Positions 1 to 10,583 of a stretch of DNA of 64,000 bases are shown one piece after another (within the stretch, counting starts at the first letter, position 1; each line of letters opens with the position of its first letter). Location of the stretch: the NCBI GenBank assembly GCA_020080175.1, contig JAGHQL010000003.1, forward strand, positions 1-64,000, given 5' to 3'. Origin of the DNA: Glutinoglossum americanum (taxonomy: Eukaryota; Ascomycota; Geoglossomycetes; Geoglossales; Geoglossaceae). The notes under the pieces are model-generated. The model saw only the letters and a list, made by a program, of their open reading frames with translations, did not search any database and was not told the DNA's origin. A program made the position numbers and the translations under genes.

Positions 1-60
1 AGGGGGGTGGTGGGGGGGGGGGGGGGGTTGGGGTGGGGGGGGGGGGGGGGGGGGGGGGGG
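1..60. repeat. Near-pure G tract at the window edge
   Basis: Almost every base is G, broken by a few T residues, with uninterrupted runs longer than 15. The strand could form G-quadruplexes. It may be a true G-rich simple repeat or a sequencing or assembly artefact; the sequence alone does not decide. An A-rich stretch follows at about 115-132. Confidence 0.8.
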
Positions 61-661
61 TCAAGGGGGGAAAGGATAAAACGCAAAGAGGAGCGGAGAA
101 AAAATATGGAGAAGAAAAAAAAAAAAAAAAAAGAAACGGGGAGGCAAACCATTCATCTGATCAATCCATATCCATCCTTTCGATCCCTCAATCCATGTCT
201 ACTGGAAGCCGGGAGTCAATCCTTTCTCGACGGGGATCGGTTGCTTTGTTAATTTCCATGTGCCCAAGCATCGCACTCCCGGACGTCAGGAAGCAGATGC
301 AAGACGTATGCCGACTCTCTCCCTCGAACATGTCGATTCCTCTCGTTTTGCGAGCGCAGGATAGGAGACGTGTTTTTCATTTTGATCCTGCTATATAGAC
401 ATAGATACACGCATACATCATATAAGCTCAGAGTCTTCTCGCGATCGAGACAAGTATTCGTACAGTTGGAAAACTTGCGCCCGGCCACCAATCCATCCAT
501 TCCTTACACACCAACGACAAATGGACCAAACTATTTGGTCGAATTAGATAGAGCGGGCGTAAGTTCGCCAGGTGCCGTCAAGGATGTGCAGGAAAAAAAA
601 TAAAAAAATAAAAAAATATAATAATCGAGGGAGCGCCGTCCGTTAAGTGCCGCGAACCCCA
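61..661. other. Gene-free stretch downstream of the proline-rich gene
   Basis: No convincing reading frame on either strand. It holds a poly-A run near 115-132 and, at about 593-624, three near-perfect A7T units, just beyond the stop codon of the minus-strand gene at 662. On that gene's sense strand this is a T-rich stretch and could lie in the 3' untranslated region. Confidence 0.6.
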
Positions 662-2383
662 TCACCTTCTCCTTGCGTCATACAAGTCAAAATCCTTCTC
701 CCTATACTCTGACATACGTCGCGGTGGTGATGCTAATCTGCGACTATCATAAACGGGCGACGCGACACCTTCATATCTATATCCGTCATAGTAGCCATGA
801 GTATTACGCCGTCGAGGGCGATATTCTGGAGAGCGGGAGTATCGCGGCTCATTGTAGCTCCCACGACGGTGCAGCTCATCCCGGCGAGGGACATACGGAA
901 GCTCCTCTTCGGTATACGACCGATGGCGGGGGTGGATTGTCATCAAGTCGCGACCGGAAGAGTAATTGGCGCGAACCATTTCACCATCGTGATGACTTCT
1001 AGGCCTCGAGCGGTGGTAATCGTGGAGACCGCGATACCCATCTGGGCTATTGCTGTGAAAGAGGCCTGGATCTGTCGTTCTCCTGTGGGTTTTATACGTC
1101 GGGCTGCGAGGAAAGTGAGAACCGGATTTGGCTGGTAAAATGTCAACTATCCTTTGGTCGTGCTTCTCCGAAGGTCTGCGCATCTTCATACTACCAGACC
1201 TCTGGAGGGAATCCTCATAGAGATAGTCAGAGGTCCGGCTCGAAGATCCAGTTAAAATTGCACTAGAGTCGTCGGAATCCTCAAAATCGTCTTCATCATC
1301 ATAGTCATCCGTGTCCAGCGAGTGCCGCCGCCTGCCGTCCGTCCCGAGCCAACCATGCACCACTTCCCGTTCCCCCCTACGGCCAGAGCCGTCCATCCTC
1401 GGATTACCGCGGGCCGGGAGCCGCCGCGAGTGATTTTGCTGGCCGATCCCCTGATCCAAAAATGGTTTCTGTCGAGACTGCGGGTGCGACTGCTGACTCC
1501 TCTGCCGTGGCATCCCCGCTGGCGGAGGTATGCCGGGGAAATCGAAATTAGGGACTGGTCCAGGCCCCCGTGGCAGTGGTGGCCCCGGTGGCCCCGGTGG
1601 CCCCGGTGGCCCCGGTGGCATCTGCATGGGAGGAGGTGGAGGAGGTGGAGGTTGGGGGGGAAGATTGGTATTGTTAGGCATCCCCGGGAAGCTATCGATA
1701 GGCGGCTGTCTTGGCGGCGGCGGCGGGAATGGCTGCGGGTTCACGTTGGGTTTCTGCTGTTGCGTTGCTATCGGAGGCGGCATGGGGGGCTTATTCTGAG
1801 GTCCTTGGCCCTTCTGGCCTGGGCCCTGGGCGGCACCAGGCATGCCAGCGGGACCGTTCTTCGCGCCCGCCGGGGGCGCAGGTTTCGCGCGAGGATTTAT
1901 TTGTCTCTTCATGATCACGACGACCGAACCCTGTTCGGCGAGCTTGGCGTTGATAGCCGCCAGAGTCCACTCGAACTTCTTGTCGGTCTCCCGGCTGTTT
2001 TCAAACTCGACAAGGCCATCCACTTGATCACGCAAGTTCCTCACAAGGTTCTGATGGGTCTTAAACAGCTCTGACCCTCGCTTTTTGACCTCATGTGCCA
2101 GCAGCTCCGACGAGATCCGTAAGGGCCTCCTCTCCGTGTCCCGCCAAGTAGGCTTATACCCATAGTCCACCCTTTGTCTGATCAACTCAACACCCACGTA
2201 CACGTGGAGGTTGCTCTCGTTTCCCGGTTTACCGGCTTGGTTCAGCTTGGTCTCGAAGGGGCCGGGAAAGCCCGGTGCACCGGCCGGCCGCGGACCGCTA
2301 GGAGCGTTCATATTCATGGCCGAAAACTCGGACTGAAGTCCACCAGCATAGCCGGGCGGAAGAGGGGATATGTCCACTGGCAT
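662..2383 (-). CDS. Proline-rich protein of unknown function, 573 aa
   Basis: One uninterrupted frame of 573 codons. The first ATG is at 2383; the open frame extends a few codons further upstream without another ATG. Residues 1 to about 155 look folded, with a helical stretch rich in charged residues and Q/N. Residues from about 165 to 290 are almost pure proline, glycine and glutamine, including polyproline runs and a collagen-like GPP repeat. The C-terminal half is rich in Arg, Ser and Tyr with acidic patches (DDYDDEDDFEDSDD), typical of a disordered tail. No catalytic motif is visible. Polyproline stretches often bind SH3, WW or profilin partners, so a scaffold role is possible, but that is inference. 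I do not recognise the family. The antisense frame at 1322-2074 is a compositional shadow. Confidence 0.7.
   Translation of the reverse strand: MPVDISPLPPGYAGGLQSEFSAMNMNAPSGPRPAGAPGFPGPFETKLNQAGKPGNESNLHVYVGVELIRQRVDYGYKPTWRDTERRPLRISSELLAHEVKKRGSELFKTHQNLVRNLRDQVDGLVEFENSRETDKKFEWTLAAINAKLAEQGSVVVIMKRQINPRAKPAPPAGAKNGPAGMPGAAQGPGQKGQGPQNKPPMPPPIATQQQKPNVNPQPFPPPPPRQPPIDSFPGMPNNTNLPPQPPPPPPPPMQMPPGPPGPPGPPGPPLPRGPGPVPNFDFPGIPPPAGMPRQRSQQSHPQSRQKPFLDQGIGQQNHSRRLPARGNPRMDGSGRRGEREVVHGWLGTDGRRRHSLDTDDYDDEDDFEDSDDSSAILTGSSSRTSDYLYEDSLQRSGSMKMRRPSEKHDQRIVDILPAKSGSHFPRSPTYKTHRRTTDPGLFHSNSPDGYRGLHDYHRSRPRSHHDGEMVRANYSSGRDLMTIHPRHRSYTEEELPYVPRRDELHRRGSYNEPRYSRSPEYRPRRRNTHGYYDGYRYEGVASPVYDSRRLASPPRRMSEYREKDFDLYDARRR
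1580..1618. repeat. 9-bp tandem repeat coding for GPP units
   Basis: The unit GGCCCCGGT is repeated at least four times in direct tandem inside the proline-rich gene; on the coding strand it specifies Gly-Pro-Pro. Such short in-frame repeats commonly change length between strains. Confidence 0.85.
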
Positions 2384-5013
2384 CGTCGGGGCGTAAATTC
2401 CCAAGCGAAAGAGTCATTCAACGCTGATCGGTAGAGCGGTCAGAAGAGGAGGTCAGTTGATGGGAAGACAGTTGGGAATAGCGCGCAAGCGACCGAGGAC
2501 GAAACTGGAGGGATATGTAGCGATATTTTATCATTTCACCCAAGGGTGTCAGAAAGTAGGGCGGAGAGAGACACCACACCTCCTTTATATTTATTATATA
2601 TTAAGGAAAGCCTCGCCCGGTTCGAGTGAAGGAGTGCTGACTGGCGGCCCTGCGAAATGGGAACGCGGCTTGCGGCGCATCAGACGTGCAGGACATGCAT
2701 TGAGTGCTCCACGATAAATGTGGCCGATCTTGCAAGGTTGGCGTGTTGGAGCAGAGAGACAACGGCAGCAGAGGTCAACATCAGCAGAGCAGAACAGCAA
2801 GGCAAGCCGAGTGGAGAAGCGGAGGGGGGGTATGGAGGATGTGGGGATGCCGCTTGGGATGCGCTTGGATCCCTTGCATGGAGCTTCAATTGGAGCGAGA
2901 GCCTTGTTTCGGAGGCCCAGCGCAAGCAGCGAATCAGGACGCGGGATGAAGGTGTCCGAGACAAGCAGCCTCGCAGCAGTAGGGCGAAGGTGCCGGATGT
3001 GTATGCTGATGCAGGGTAGATGGATGCATTGCACAGCATTGCACGGCACCGCACACACCTCACCCCCGGCTCCGCGACACCGCTCCCAGAGCACCGGAGC
3101 AGGCAGCAGTTACGGTGAGGAGGTCGCTAAATGATCGGTGAATCAAAGGCGGGAAGGAGGAGGCTCTGCGAACGACAACCCCCACCACCAACGACGGCGC
3201 GGATTACTATGGTATGTGCAACTTGCGCGCTCGTTCAGTTAAAAGTGGAGCCCGCGTCGCACGGGGAAAACGTCGCGAGTGTGCGCCCGCCGCCCTCGAT
3301 GCCGGCGACGAGCCAACCACGACGATAATCCGTACGTAAAACGCCGCCCGCATACCAGATGCATAGAACCCATTGCCATGCCGACGTAGTCGTGGTATTT
3401 TTAAAACGAACAGACAATCTGACTCATGGGCGACGATTGTTGCGCGTCGAACCAATTCGCACCGACGGTTCTGCGCAAGGAGGTGTGGGTTCGGTGTGGC
3501 CCTTCCCGCTTACGGACCCCCAGCCAGAACCCAAACGACGCATCCGCTGCACAGCTGATCCCGTGTTGTAGACGCCATCGCCAGCCCCAAAGTTGCCCCG
3601 TCAAGGAACCGAGGGCCCTGCGACACTGTTTGTCACGCCCCGCCAACAACACCAATTCAACATCCACCTCGCTCTCTCTCTCTTTAACGTTCCAGCCCGG
3701 GAAGAAAAAAAAAAAAAAAAAGAAAAAAAAAAAGAAGAGGAAAAAGACAGATGGGTGCCCAAAACAAACAGCGCAGTGCCCTTCATCGTCGCACGCTTCT
3801 CTTTACGTGGATGTTACCCCGGCCAACCAAAGCCGTAGCCGGATCTTCGAGACTCGACGCGCTTCGATTCTCAAAAGGGCGTTCTCCTGCGTGTCGCTCT
3901 CGCCTTCCAATCGGCGCGGGCTTGCGGCTGAATCCAACTGCGCGCTTTCGTCATCCCCATCGAAACGTTTCGAAAAATATCGTGCATGCTGTGCACAACG
4001 CACGCATCGTCCAGTGAAATTTTTTTTTTTTTTTTGGTTATAGAGAGAATGGCTGGTGAGAAGGGCCATTGCGGACTGCCACCAGATTCTCGCTGGTCTT
4101 TTCAAGATCACCCTTCAGCAACTTCGGACGGTGATTCCCGCTCGTAAAAGCCCGGGTTTGCGCACGGATGGGGCAAACCCCTCGGCAAAGACAAACCATC
4201 TGACCTGCTGTCCGTCCACCATCCCCACTCCACCCTACCACCACCCTATCTACCTTACCCAGCTCCACCCTTCTCTACCCTGCTCGCACTGCCATTCTAC
4301 TACTACACTCCACATTTGCAGACAGGATGTGGTCGACGACAACCTCTTCACTCGCATCCATCGCGGTCTCTCTCGGACCAATAACGTGCAACTAGCTGTA
4401 ATCCCGGGCGAGCCGAACGTTCAATTCTATATATGTATACCACTCAACTCTATGTATCAGCCCCACGGCCGTATTAACGTGGTCTCTACAACCATTAGGT
4501 CAATTAACAGTTATTCCTCCCCCCTGGTATGCTCCCGCCCACAATGCACATGCTGTTTTTGGTGTGAAAGAGGAGGGTGTGCTGACGAAAGGGCAAGGCT
4601 TTCGAGGAAGGAATGAGAACTCCGTCAGCCTCATTGGAACTTCTGAGAGAAATGGGACAGTAGTAAAGTAAAGGGTACGCCTCATATTATCGCGATACGC
4701 TAGGTAGACGCCTGCTGTTATCTATCTTAAACATTACTTTATCCCCAAATCGCATTAGGCAGTCCCGGTGTGGCAGGGGGTTATTCTATCGAGGTGCTGG
4801 GCTGAGTATTTGTAAGAGGGTCGAGGACAACGACGGGTGAGAGAGGCCCGATTAGCGAATCAGGGAATCAGGGAGCATACGAGAGCAATCGAATCCACTG
4901 CCGAAAACCAGAAAAAACACAACCGACGACCGCATCCGGCGATTGCGAGATTTCCCGGTATATTCGTTCGCCTTGCAGGTCCGCGAAATCCAATTCGTCG
5001 TGGCAACGCGATG
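2384..5013. other. 2.6-kb gene-free stretch with homopolymer runs
   Basis: Lies upstream of the proline-rich gene and downstream of LCB2. Open frames here are short, low in complexity and resemble nothing I know. It contains a CT repeat near 3670, poly-A runs at about 3703-3733 and a poly-T run at about 4018-4036. Presumably it holds the promoter and 5' leader of the proline-rich gene and the 3' end of LCB2. No RNA gene was recognised. Confidence 0.6.
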
Positions 5014-7062
5014 CTATCTCAATGGCGACTTGACATCTTGCACCCCACTGTTTAGGACATCATGAATAGCCCATCTTGGCGGCCTCGCAGGAATGTTCGC
5101 CCCATTCCTGCCCTCATTATTAGGCGTTTTACCCTTCTCCATTGGGACGCCTTCTGAAAGAGGCTCTGCTCCTCCAGCGACACCGCTGGAAAATTTTAGC
5201 TGGAGGACATTGCCAATTTCATCACAGCCAACAAGGAGCCGGTCGAGGTCGTCTTTCGTGTGTGCCGCAGATACACAGAACCTTGCTCTGGAAGATACCA
5301 GCGGAGTAGCCGGGTATCCGACTACTACGACGGATATCTTTCTCCGCAGCATCTCGTGGGAGAAAGCGGGCATCTTTGCAGGATTATAGAGGAGTAGGGG
5401 AATTATCGGTGAGTCGTCATGCCCGTACACAATGAAGCCTAAACGCTTCAGCCCAAGACGAAGATAGCGAGAGTTGAATGCCAAGCGTTGTAACCTCTCC
5501 TCGCCCTGGCCAGGGACAACCTCACCCGTGATGATCCTCAGAGCTGTAGATATCTGCATTAGAACCGGTGGGGTCGGAGATTCGGCGTAAATCGTCCCCG
5601 CATTAGTGACTCTTAGTTTGTCAATGACTGCTTTGTCACCGGCAATATACCCCCCATTCGCGCCGAATGACTTCGTCAGAGTCCCCATTAAAATATCCAC
5701 CTCCGCCGTGTCAACCCCGAAATAGTTGCAAACTCCTCTTCCCTTCGGTCCAAGAGCCCCAATCGAGTGGGCCTCATCAACAAAAAGGTTGAACTTGTAT
5801 TTCTTCTTAAGAGCTAGAATTCCAGGCAGGTTGCACATGGTACCTTCCATGGAGTATAGGCCCTCAACAACGACAAGGATCTTCCTCCACGGCCTGTGCG
5901 TTCTTGGCTGTCCTTGGGAAATAACTTCGCGCAGAAGTCTCTCCAAGTCTTTCATATCATTGTGTTTGAACATCTCAATCATTGCACCGGATAAACGGGC
6001 CCCAAACCGAATTGATGCGTGATTGAGTTCATCCGAGATGATGAGACAACCCTTACCCACGAGGGCTGGGAACGCGGTTGCATTAGTACCAAAGCCCATA
6101 GAGAATACCATCGCTGAGGGCTTTCCAACGAATCTTGCAACCAACTCCTCAACTTCAACGTGCAAATCGGAAGTGCCGACATCGCCTCTTGGACTGCAGG
6201 TGCTCATTCCGTACTTTCTTACGGCCTCCTCGACAGCGTCAGCGCATGGCCCCTCAGACTGCGCAAAGCCAAGATAATTATAAGAGCTCATGTTGAGGGT
6301 CTCGGTGGTAGTCCCCGTTAGCTGAAAATGGAGGTTGTGGTCGTCCGATTGCCGATCGATGAGGGTTATGTATCTTCCTGGAACGCCAGTCACAGGCCGC
6401 GAGAAGCAGTCGTTGATTCGCATCTTCAAGCGTCGCACGTAAAAATTATCAAAGTCGCTATTGAGGGGAGCATAGCCATTCCTCGCCTTTAAATGCCGAT
6501 AATTCTCTTCCCTGAACCGCTTACCAAAGAAGTCTCGAACATGCCCAAAAATAATGAGAATCAGGTAGCTAATGTATGTCGTGAGGAGGTAGTAGTACGG
6601 TGGCTCATCCATCACTGGCTCGGGGAAGTCATCGTCCATACATTTGCTCACATATCTATGGCTTTGATGTCCCAAGGGGCCGAATTGAGCATGCTGTTTA
6701 GCTATCCGTCGAGCCTCTGCCGGCGAAGGGGGTTGAAATAGGGTCGTTGGAGGTGTATCCATCGCTAAATTGTCGGCGGTAGCGGTAGAAAGAGAAATAG
6801 TCGGTAATGAAAGTGAAGCGGAGCTAATCTGTGGCGATGGCGAAATGAGGGCTTGCTGTTGAGCGGCAGCAAGAAGAGCGGATGTAGCCGATAGAGAACC
6901 GTCAAGGCTCTTCGATTTGGGGGAGGTCGAAAAGAATTGAACTATCTTGTTCGCTTTCGACGTGGATTGCCTGCGACTGCTACCCTTCTCGTTCTTCACG
7001 GGAAGGGAGGGCGTAGTAGACGATGGTGAGGTACTGGCAAATGGATTTGTCGGACGAGGCAT
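5014..7062 (-). CDS. lcb2: Serine palmitoyltransferase subunit 2 (LCB2)
   Basis: Pyridoxal-phosphate enzyme that condenses L-serine with palmitoyl-CoA to 3-ketodihydrosphingosine, the first committed step of sphingolipid synthesis, working as a heterodimer with LCB1 in the ER membrane. Intronless, 682 aa from the ATG at 7062 (MPRPTNPFAS); the frame stays open upstream but without an ATG. The first 130 residues are Ser/Thr-rich and probably disordered. A membrane segment lies at about residues 155-177 (YLLTTYISYLILIIFGHV). The aminotransferase fold follows, with the cofactor-contact motif VDEAHSIGALG and the cofactor lysine K464 in GTLTKSFGANGGY. Length and motifs match fungal LCB2 rather than 5-aminolevulinate synthase, its closest relative by fold. 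Very secure. Confidence 0.96.
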   Translation of the reverse strand: MPRPTNPFASTSPSSTTPSLPVKNEKGSSRRQSTSKANKIVQFFSTSPKSKSLDGSLSATSALLAAAQQQALISPSPQISSASLSLPTISLSTATADNLAMDTPPTTLFQPPSPAEARRIAKQHAQFGPLGHQSHRYVSKCMDDDFPEPVMDEPPYYYLLTTYISYLILIIFGHVRDFFGKRFREENYRHLKARNGYAPLNSDFDNFYVRRLKMRINDCFSRPVTGVPGRYITLIDRQSDDHNLHFQLTGTTTETLNMSSYNYLGFAQSEGPCADAVEEAVRKYGMSTCSPRGDVGTSDLHVEVEELVARFVGKPSAMVFSMGFGTNATAFPALVGKGCLIISDELNHASIRFGARLSGAMIEMFKHNDMKDLERLLREVISQGQPRTHRPWRKILVVVEGLYSMEGTMCNLPGILALKKKYKFNLFVDEAHSIGALGPKGRGVCNYFGVDTAEVDILMGTLTKSFGANGGYIAGDKAVIDKLRVTNAGTIYAESPTPPVLMQISTALRIITGEVVPGQGEERLQRLAFNSRYLRLGLKRLGFIVYGHDDSPIIPLLLYNPAKMPAFSHEMLRRKISVVVVGYPATPLVSSRARFCVSAAHTKDDLDRLLVGCDEIGNVLQLKFSSGVAGGAEPLSEGVPMEKGKTPNNEGRNGANIPARPPRWAIHDVLNSGVQDVKSPLR

Positions 7063-8280
7063 CGCAGAAAGCAATTGCGCAAATGAATAGGACGTAACAA
7101 GTTGAGCGTAGGGGTTCTTACACAAACCCCGAGCTATGAGAAGTGACCGACGCTGGTGGCGTTCCTTGTTGGCTCTAGTCAATTCTGACTGATGCTCGAT
7201 GAATTGATCCTGCAAATGTCTGCAGATTGACGACTATGGTCTGTGCAAAGAAGACTGAATGTACAGTGAAGTTGAAGTTGTTAGCACTGTCGAAATCAAT
7301 ATTCATGGGACACTTCTAGGGGAGGCAATGAATAATTTATCAGGCGATTGATCACACAACCTTTCGGAAGCCGACAATCGCCGGGCGCAACGGAAGAGCT
7401 TACCGGAACTTCCGGGAAGCTCTACTAGGCTTGGAGGAAGACGAGAAGAGGAGAATGAGCTGCTAACCTGGTGAGGAACGCTGGTTGATGCAGCAGAAAG
7501 GGTCTCTGACGAAATCCGTTGGAGACTCAGGGTCAGGTTAAGTTTTCCAACTGACGTCTGTTTACATGCACGGCAAGACATCCGCCTCAACGAACGCAGC
7601 GACTCCACAGATCAACCGATCAGAGAGGTAAATCTCAACAATAAGGAAGCGCAGAAAGGGAGCGGAAGAGGAGAAGAATTAAAAAGGGTACAAAAGTACG
7701 GAAGACTTAGGGGATAGTAGGGAGCGAGATGTCAAATAAGATACCAATCGGAGGTGCACAAAAGGGAAATTAGTGAAATTAGTACTAATGTCTCAGGGGT
7801 GATCACCCAATCCCGCCCACGCTCTCGGTTCGGCCCTCTGTCTGCCCTCAAGACTTCTAACCTACAAGGGTAAGAAATGACCCCGCAAGACAAAGCACAA
7901 GTACAACATGCTTCGTACAAAGTGCTTGTACAGCTATGTCTATGCCAGCTTACAAGTAACATGCAATTGTAGTCCGATCCAACCACTTTAAGCAGCGTAG
8001 ACGTTCTCTATCAACGTCATTCTGTATTAGAGTCCGCACACAATACGTAGTATGTCGCTGTAACTTCCTAACGCGTGGAGATCGTGGCGCACGCAAACTG
8101 TTCTGTACTACCCCAGCCATCCATTCAACGGCTGGCGTGCGCACACTGTGTGGCTCGGATACTTCAGGTGCGCTCTAGACTGACTTCTATGCAAGGGTTG
8201 GGGTAAGAAGGCGATTCGTACTTCAAGCCTTTAGAGCATAAGAAAAAAACCCTGCCCGGCGGCAGCATTCGTCAGACACG
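7063..8280. other. Divergent promoter region of LCB2 and acetoacetyl-CoA synthetase
   Basis: The two genes start away from each other with about 1.2 kb between start codons. The minus-strand frame at 7303-7608 is short and unlike any known protein; it may be an upstream reading frame in the LCB2 leader, which I cannot confirm. No other feature was recognised. Confidence 0.55.
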
Positions 8281-10583
8281 ATGAGCGGTTCTGATCTCCC
8301 ACGAGATACCTGCTCAAACGACACACCTTCACTTGGTGGCCATCCGCCGTTATGGATGCATCCTAAGCCAGAATCTACACGGACACACCAATTCAAGGAA
8401 CATATCAACAAGAAATTTAACATTAAACTGGATGACTATGATGGTCTGTACCGGTGGAGTGTTGGCAACCCGGCCTGCTTCTGGGAGGAAGTATGGATCT
8501 TCACAGGTATCAGGGCGTCAGTGCCGCCGCAGTTCTCGCAGGCCTTCGATGAAAGCGCAGCAATGTTCCCTCGTCCGGAATTCTTTCGAGGCGCCCGTCT
8601 GAATTTTGCGGAAAACCTCCTCTTTCCAACATGCACTATAGACGAAGATTCGCTGGCTGTGATTGCGGCCACGGAAGCCAGCCGCGAATATGTCTCGTGG
8701 AAAGAATTGCGGGAACGAGTACGAAAGTGCGCCGCCTCCATGCGAGCCTTAGGAGTATCAGAGGGCGACAGAGTAGCTGGTTTCCTTGCCAACCACGCAA
8801 ACACACTTATAGCGATGCTTTCTGCCGCCTCCTTGGGCGCACTGTGGACAGGCGTGAGTCCTGATACAGGTGTCCATGCAGTGCTCGAGCGTCTGGTTCA
8901 GATTGAGCCGAAATTGCTGTTTGCTGATAACGCAGTTATATACAATTCGAAAGTCCATTATACTAATGAGAAAGTGTCTCAAATTGTACAAAAGCTTATA
9001 GGCCTGAAATGTGTCGTCATCTTTGACACGGTCAAAGACCATCAGACAAACCTTAACGACCTAGAAGTACCAGGCGGAAGAGCCTGGGGATATGGCGACT
9101 TTGTGGCATTAGGTGATCCTAAGCAGAAGCTAGAATTTGCTCAACTAGAGCCGGACCACCCGGTGTATATTCTCTATTCGTCAGGGACAACAGGAAGTAA
9201 GCAACTTTATAGGTTTTCCCGTCATCGTACCCCCTAAGCATGAGGTAGATATGCATCACCACTTCGGGAGCATTTTCCAACACCTGCTCATAAACTCCAT
9301 GGTGCACTTTGGGGGTTTTTTTTTTTTTTTTGCAAGGGCTATGCTGACGATGGCTTGGCTAGAACCGAAATGTATAGTTCACGGCGCTATCGGCACCCTT
9401 ATCCAGCACAAAAAGGAGCATGATATCCAATGCGACATCCGGCCTGGCGATAGGCTGTTCTACTTCACTACTTGCACATGGATGATGTGGCACTGGCTAG
9501 TCAGCGGCCTCGCAGTCGGCGCAACGATTATTCTCTATGATGGTTCCCCATTCAAGCCACTAGATGAAGAAGGTAAAGGAGAACTAGCTATGCCTTGTCT
9601 AGTTGATGCCCTTGGTGTCACTCATTTTGGAACATCGGCAAAGTACCTATCCATCCTCGAGCAGCAGAACATCATGCCGAGGCCTAAGCTACCTCTGTCC
9701 AAACTACGAGCAATTTACAGCACTGGCAGCGTGCTGGCACCATCAACATTCCAATATGTTTACCGGGCCTTTGGTCCCGATATCAACCTAGGATCCATTA
9801 CCGGAGGAACTGATATTATTTCCCTGTTCGGCGCTCCATCCCAAATCTCTCCGGTTTACACTGGCGAAATCCAAGTCCGTGGCCTGGGCATGGCTGTTGA
9901 AGTTTGGGATTACGAAGGTAAAAATATTACAGACACTGGCGAGCCAGGCGACCTTGTCTGTACTAAGCCTTTTCCCTGCCAGCCTGTATGCTTTTGGGGA
10001 GCCAACGGCGAATCAACATACAGAAAAAGCTATTTCGAAAGGTTTTCAGGGGTGTGGCATCACGGGGATTTCGTCAAATTGAACCCCAATACTGGGGGCC
10101 TTGTAATGCTGGGACGCAGCGATGGTATTCTAAAGCCAGCTGGAGTTCGGTTCGGTAGTGCAGAGATTTACAATGTTCTGCTCCAACACTTCCCGGAGGA
10201 AGTGGCCGACGCTCTGTGTATCGGCAGGCGACGTCAGACCGATCTCGATGAGACGGTAGTCCTCTTCCTTAAGATGGTGGATGGGTACCAATTTTCTCCT
10301 AGCCTCGCGAAGAACATTCAAACTAAAATCAGGACGGAATTGTCGGCAAGACATGTCCCGTCGATGATAGATGAGTGCCCCGAGATCCCACACACGACCA
10401 ACGGGAAGAAGTAAGTAGACGCAGACATCATATTTCGTTGATCTGCCAACGGTTAACCTGATACACGATAGGGTTGAGGTCGCGGTAAAGCAAATACTTT
10501 GCGGAATGAGTGTGAAAACCTCCGCTTCAGTGGCGAATCCGGAATGCCTAGACTATTATATTGATTGGGCAAAGTCTCATTGA
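8281..10583 (+). CDS. Acetoacetyl-CoA synthetase
   Basis: ATP-dependent ligase of the acyl-adenylate superfamily that activates acetoacetate to acetoacetyl-CoA in the cytosol, linking ketone-body and leucine breakdown to sterol and fatty-acid precursors. Three exons: 8281-9196, 9363-10410 and 10472-10583, giving 691 aa, the usual family size. Intron 1 (166 nt) splits the ATP-binding motif; joining restores YSSGTTGKPKCIVH. Also visible are TTCTWMMWHW, the family motif GSITGGTDIISLF, the hinge region LGRSDGILKPAGVRFGSAEI, and near the end NGKKVEVAVKQ, carrying the lysine used for adenylation. Intron 1 contains a poly-T run near 9316-9331 that is not a coding break. It is distinguished from acetyl-CoA synthetase by length and by the WHW and GGTDI motifs. 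Confidence 0.95.

Noticed and set aside
1322-2074. Long plus-strand open frame rich in Trp and Arg
   Set aside because: It is the antisense of the proline-rich gene; the Trp/Arg bias comes from its GC-rich repeats.
9197-9362. Possible frameshift in acetoacetyl-CoA synthetase
   Set aside because: A GT-AG intron of 166 nt restores the conserved motif, so the gene is intact.
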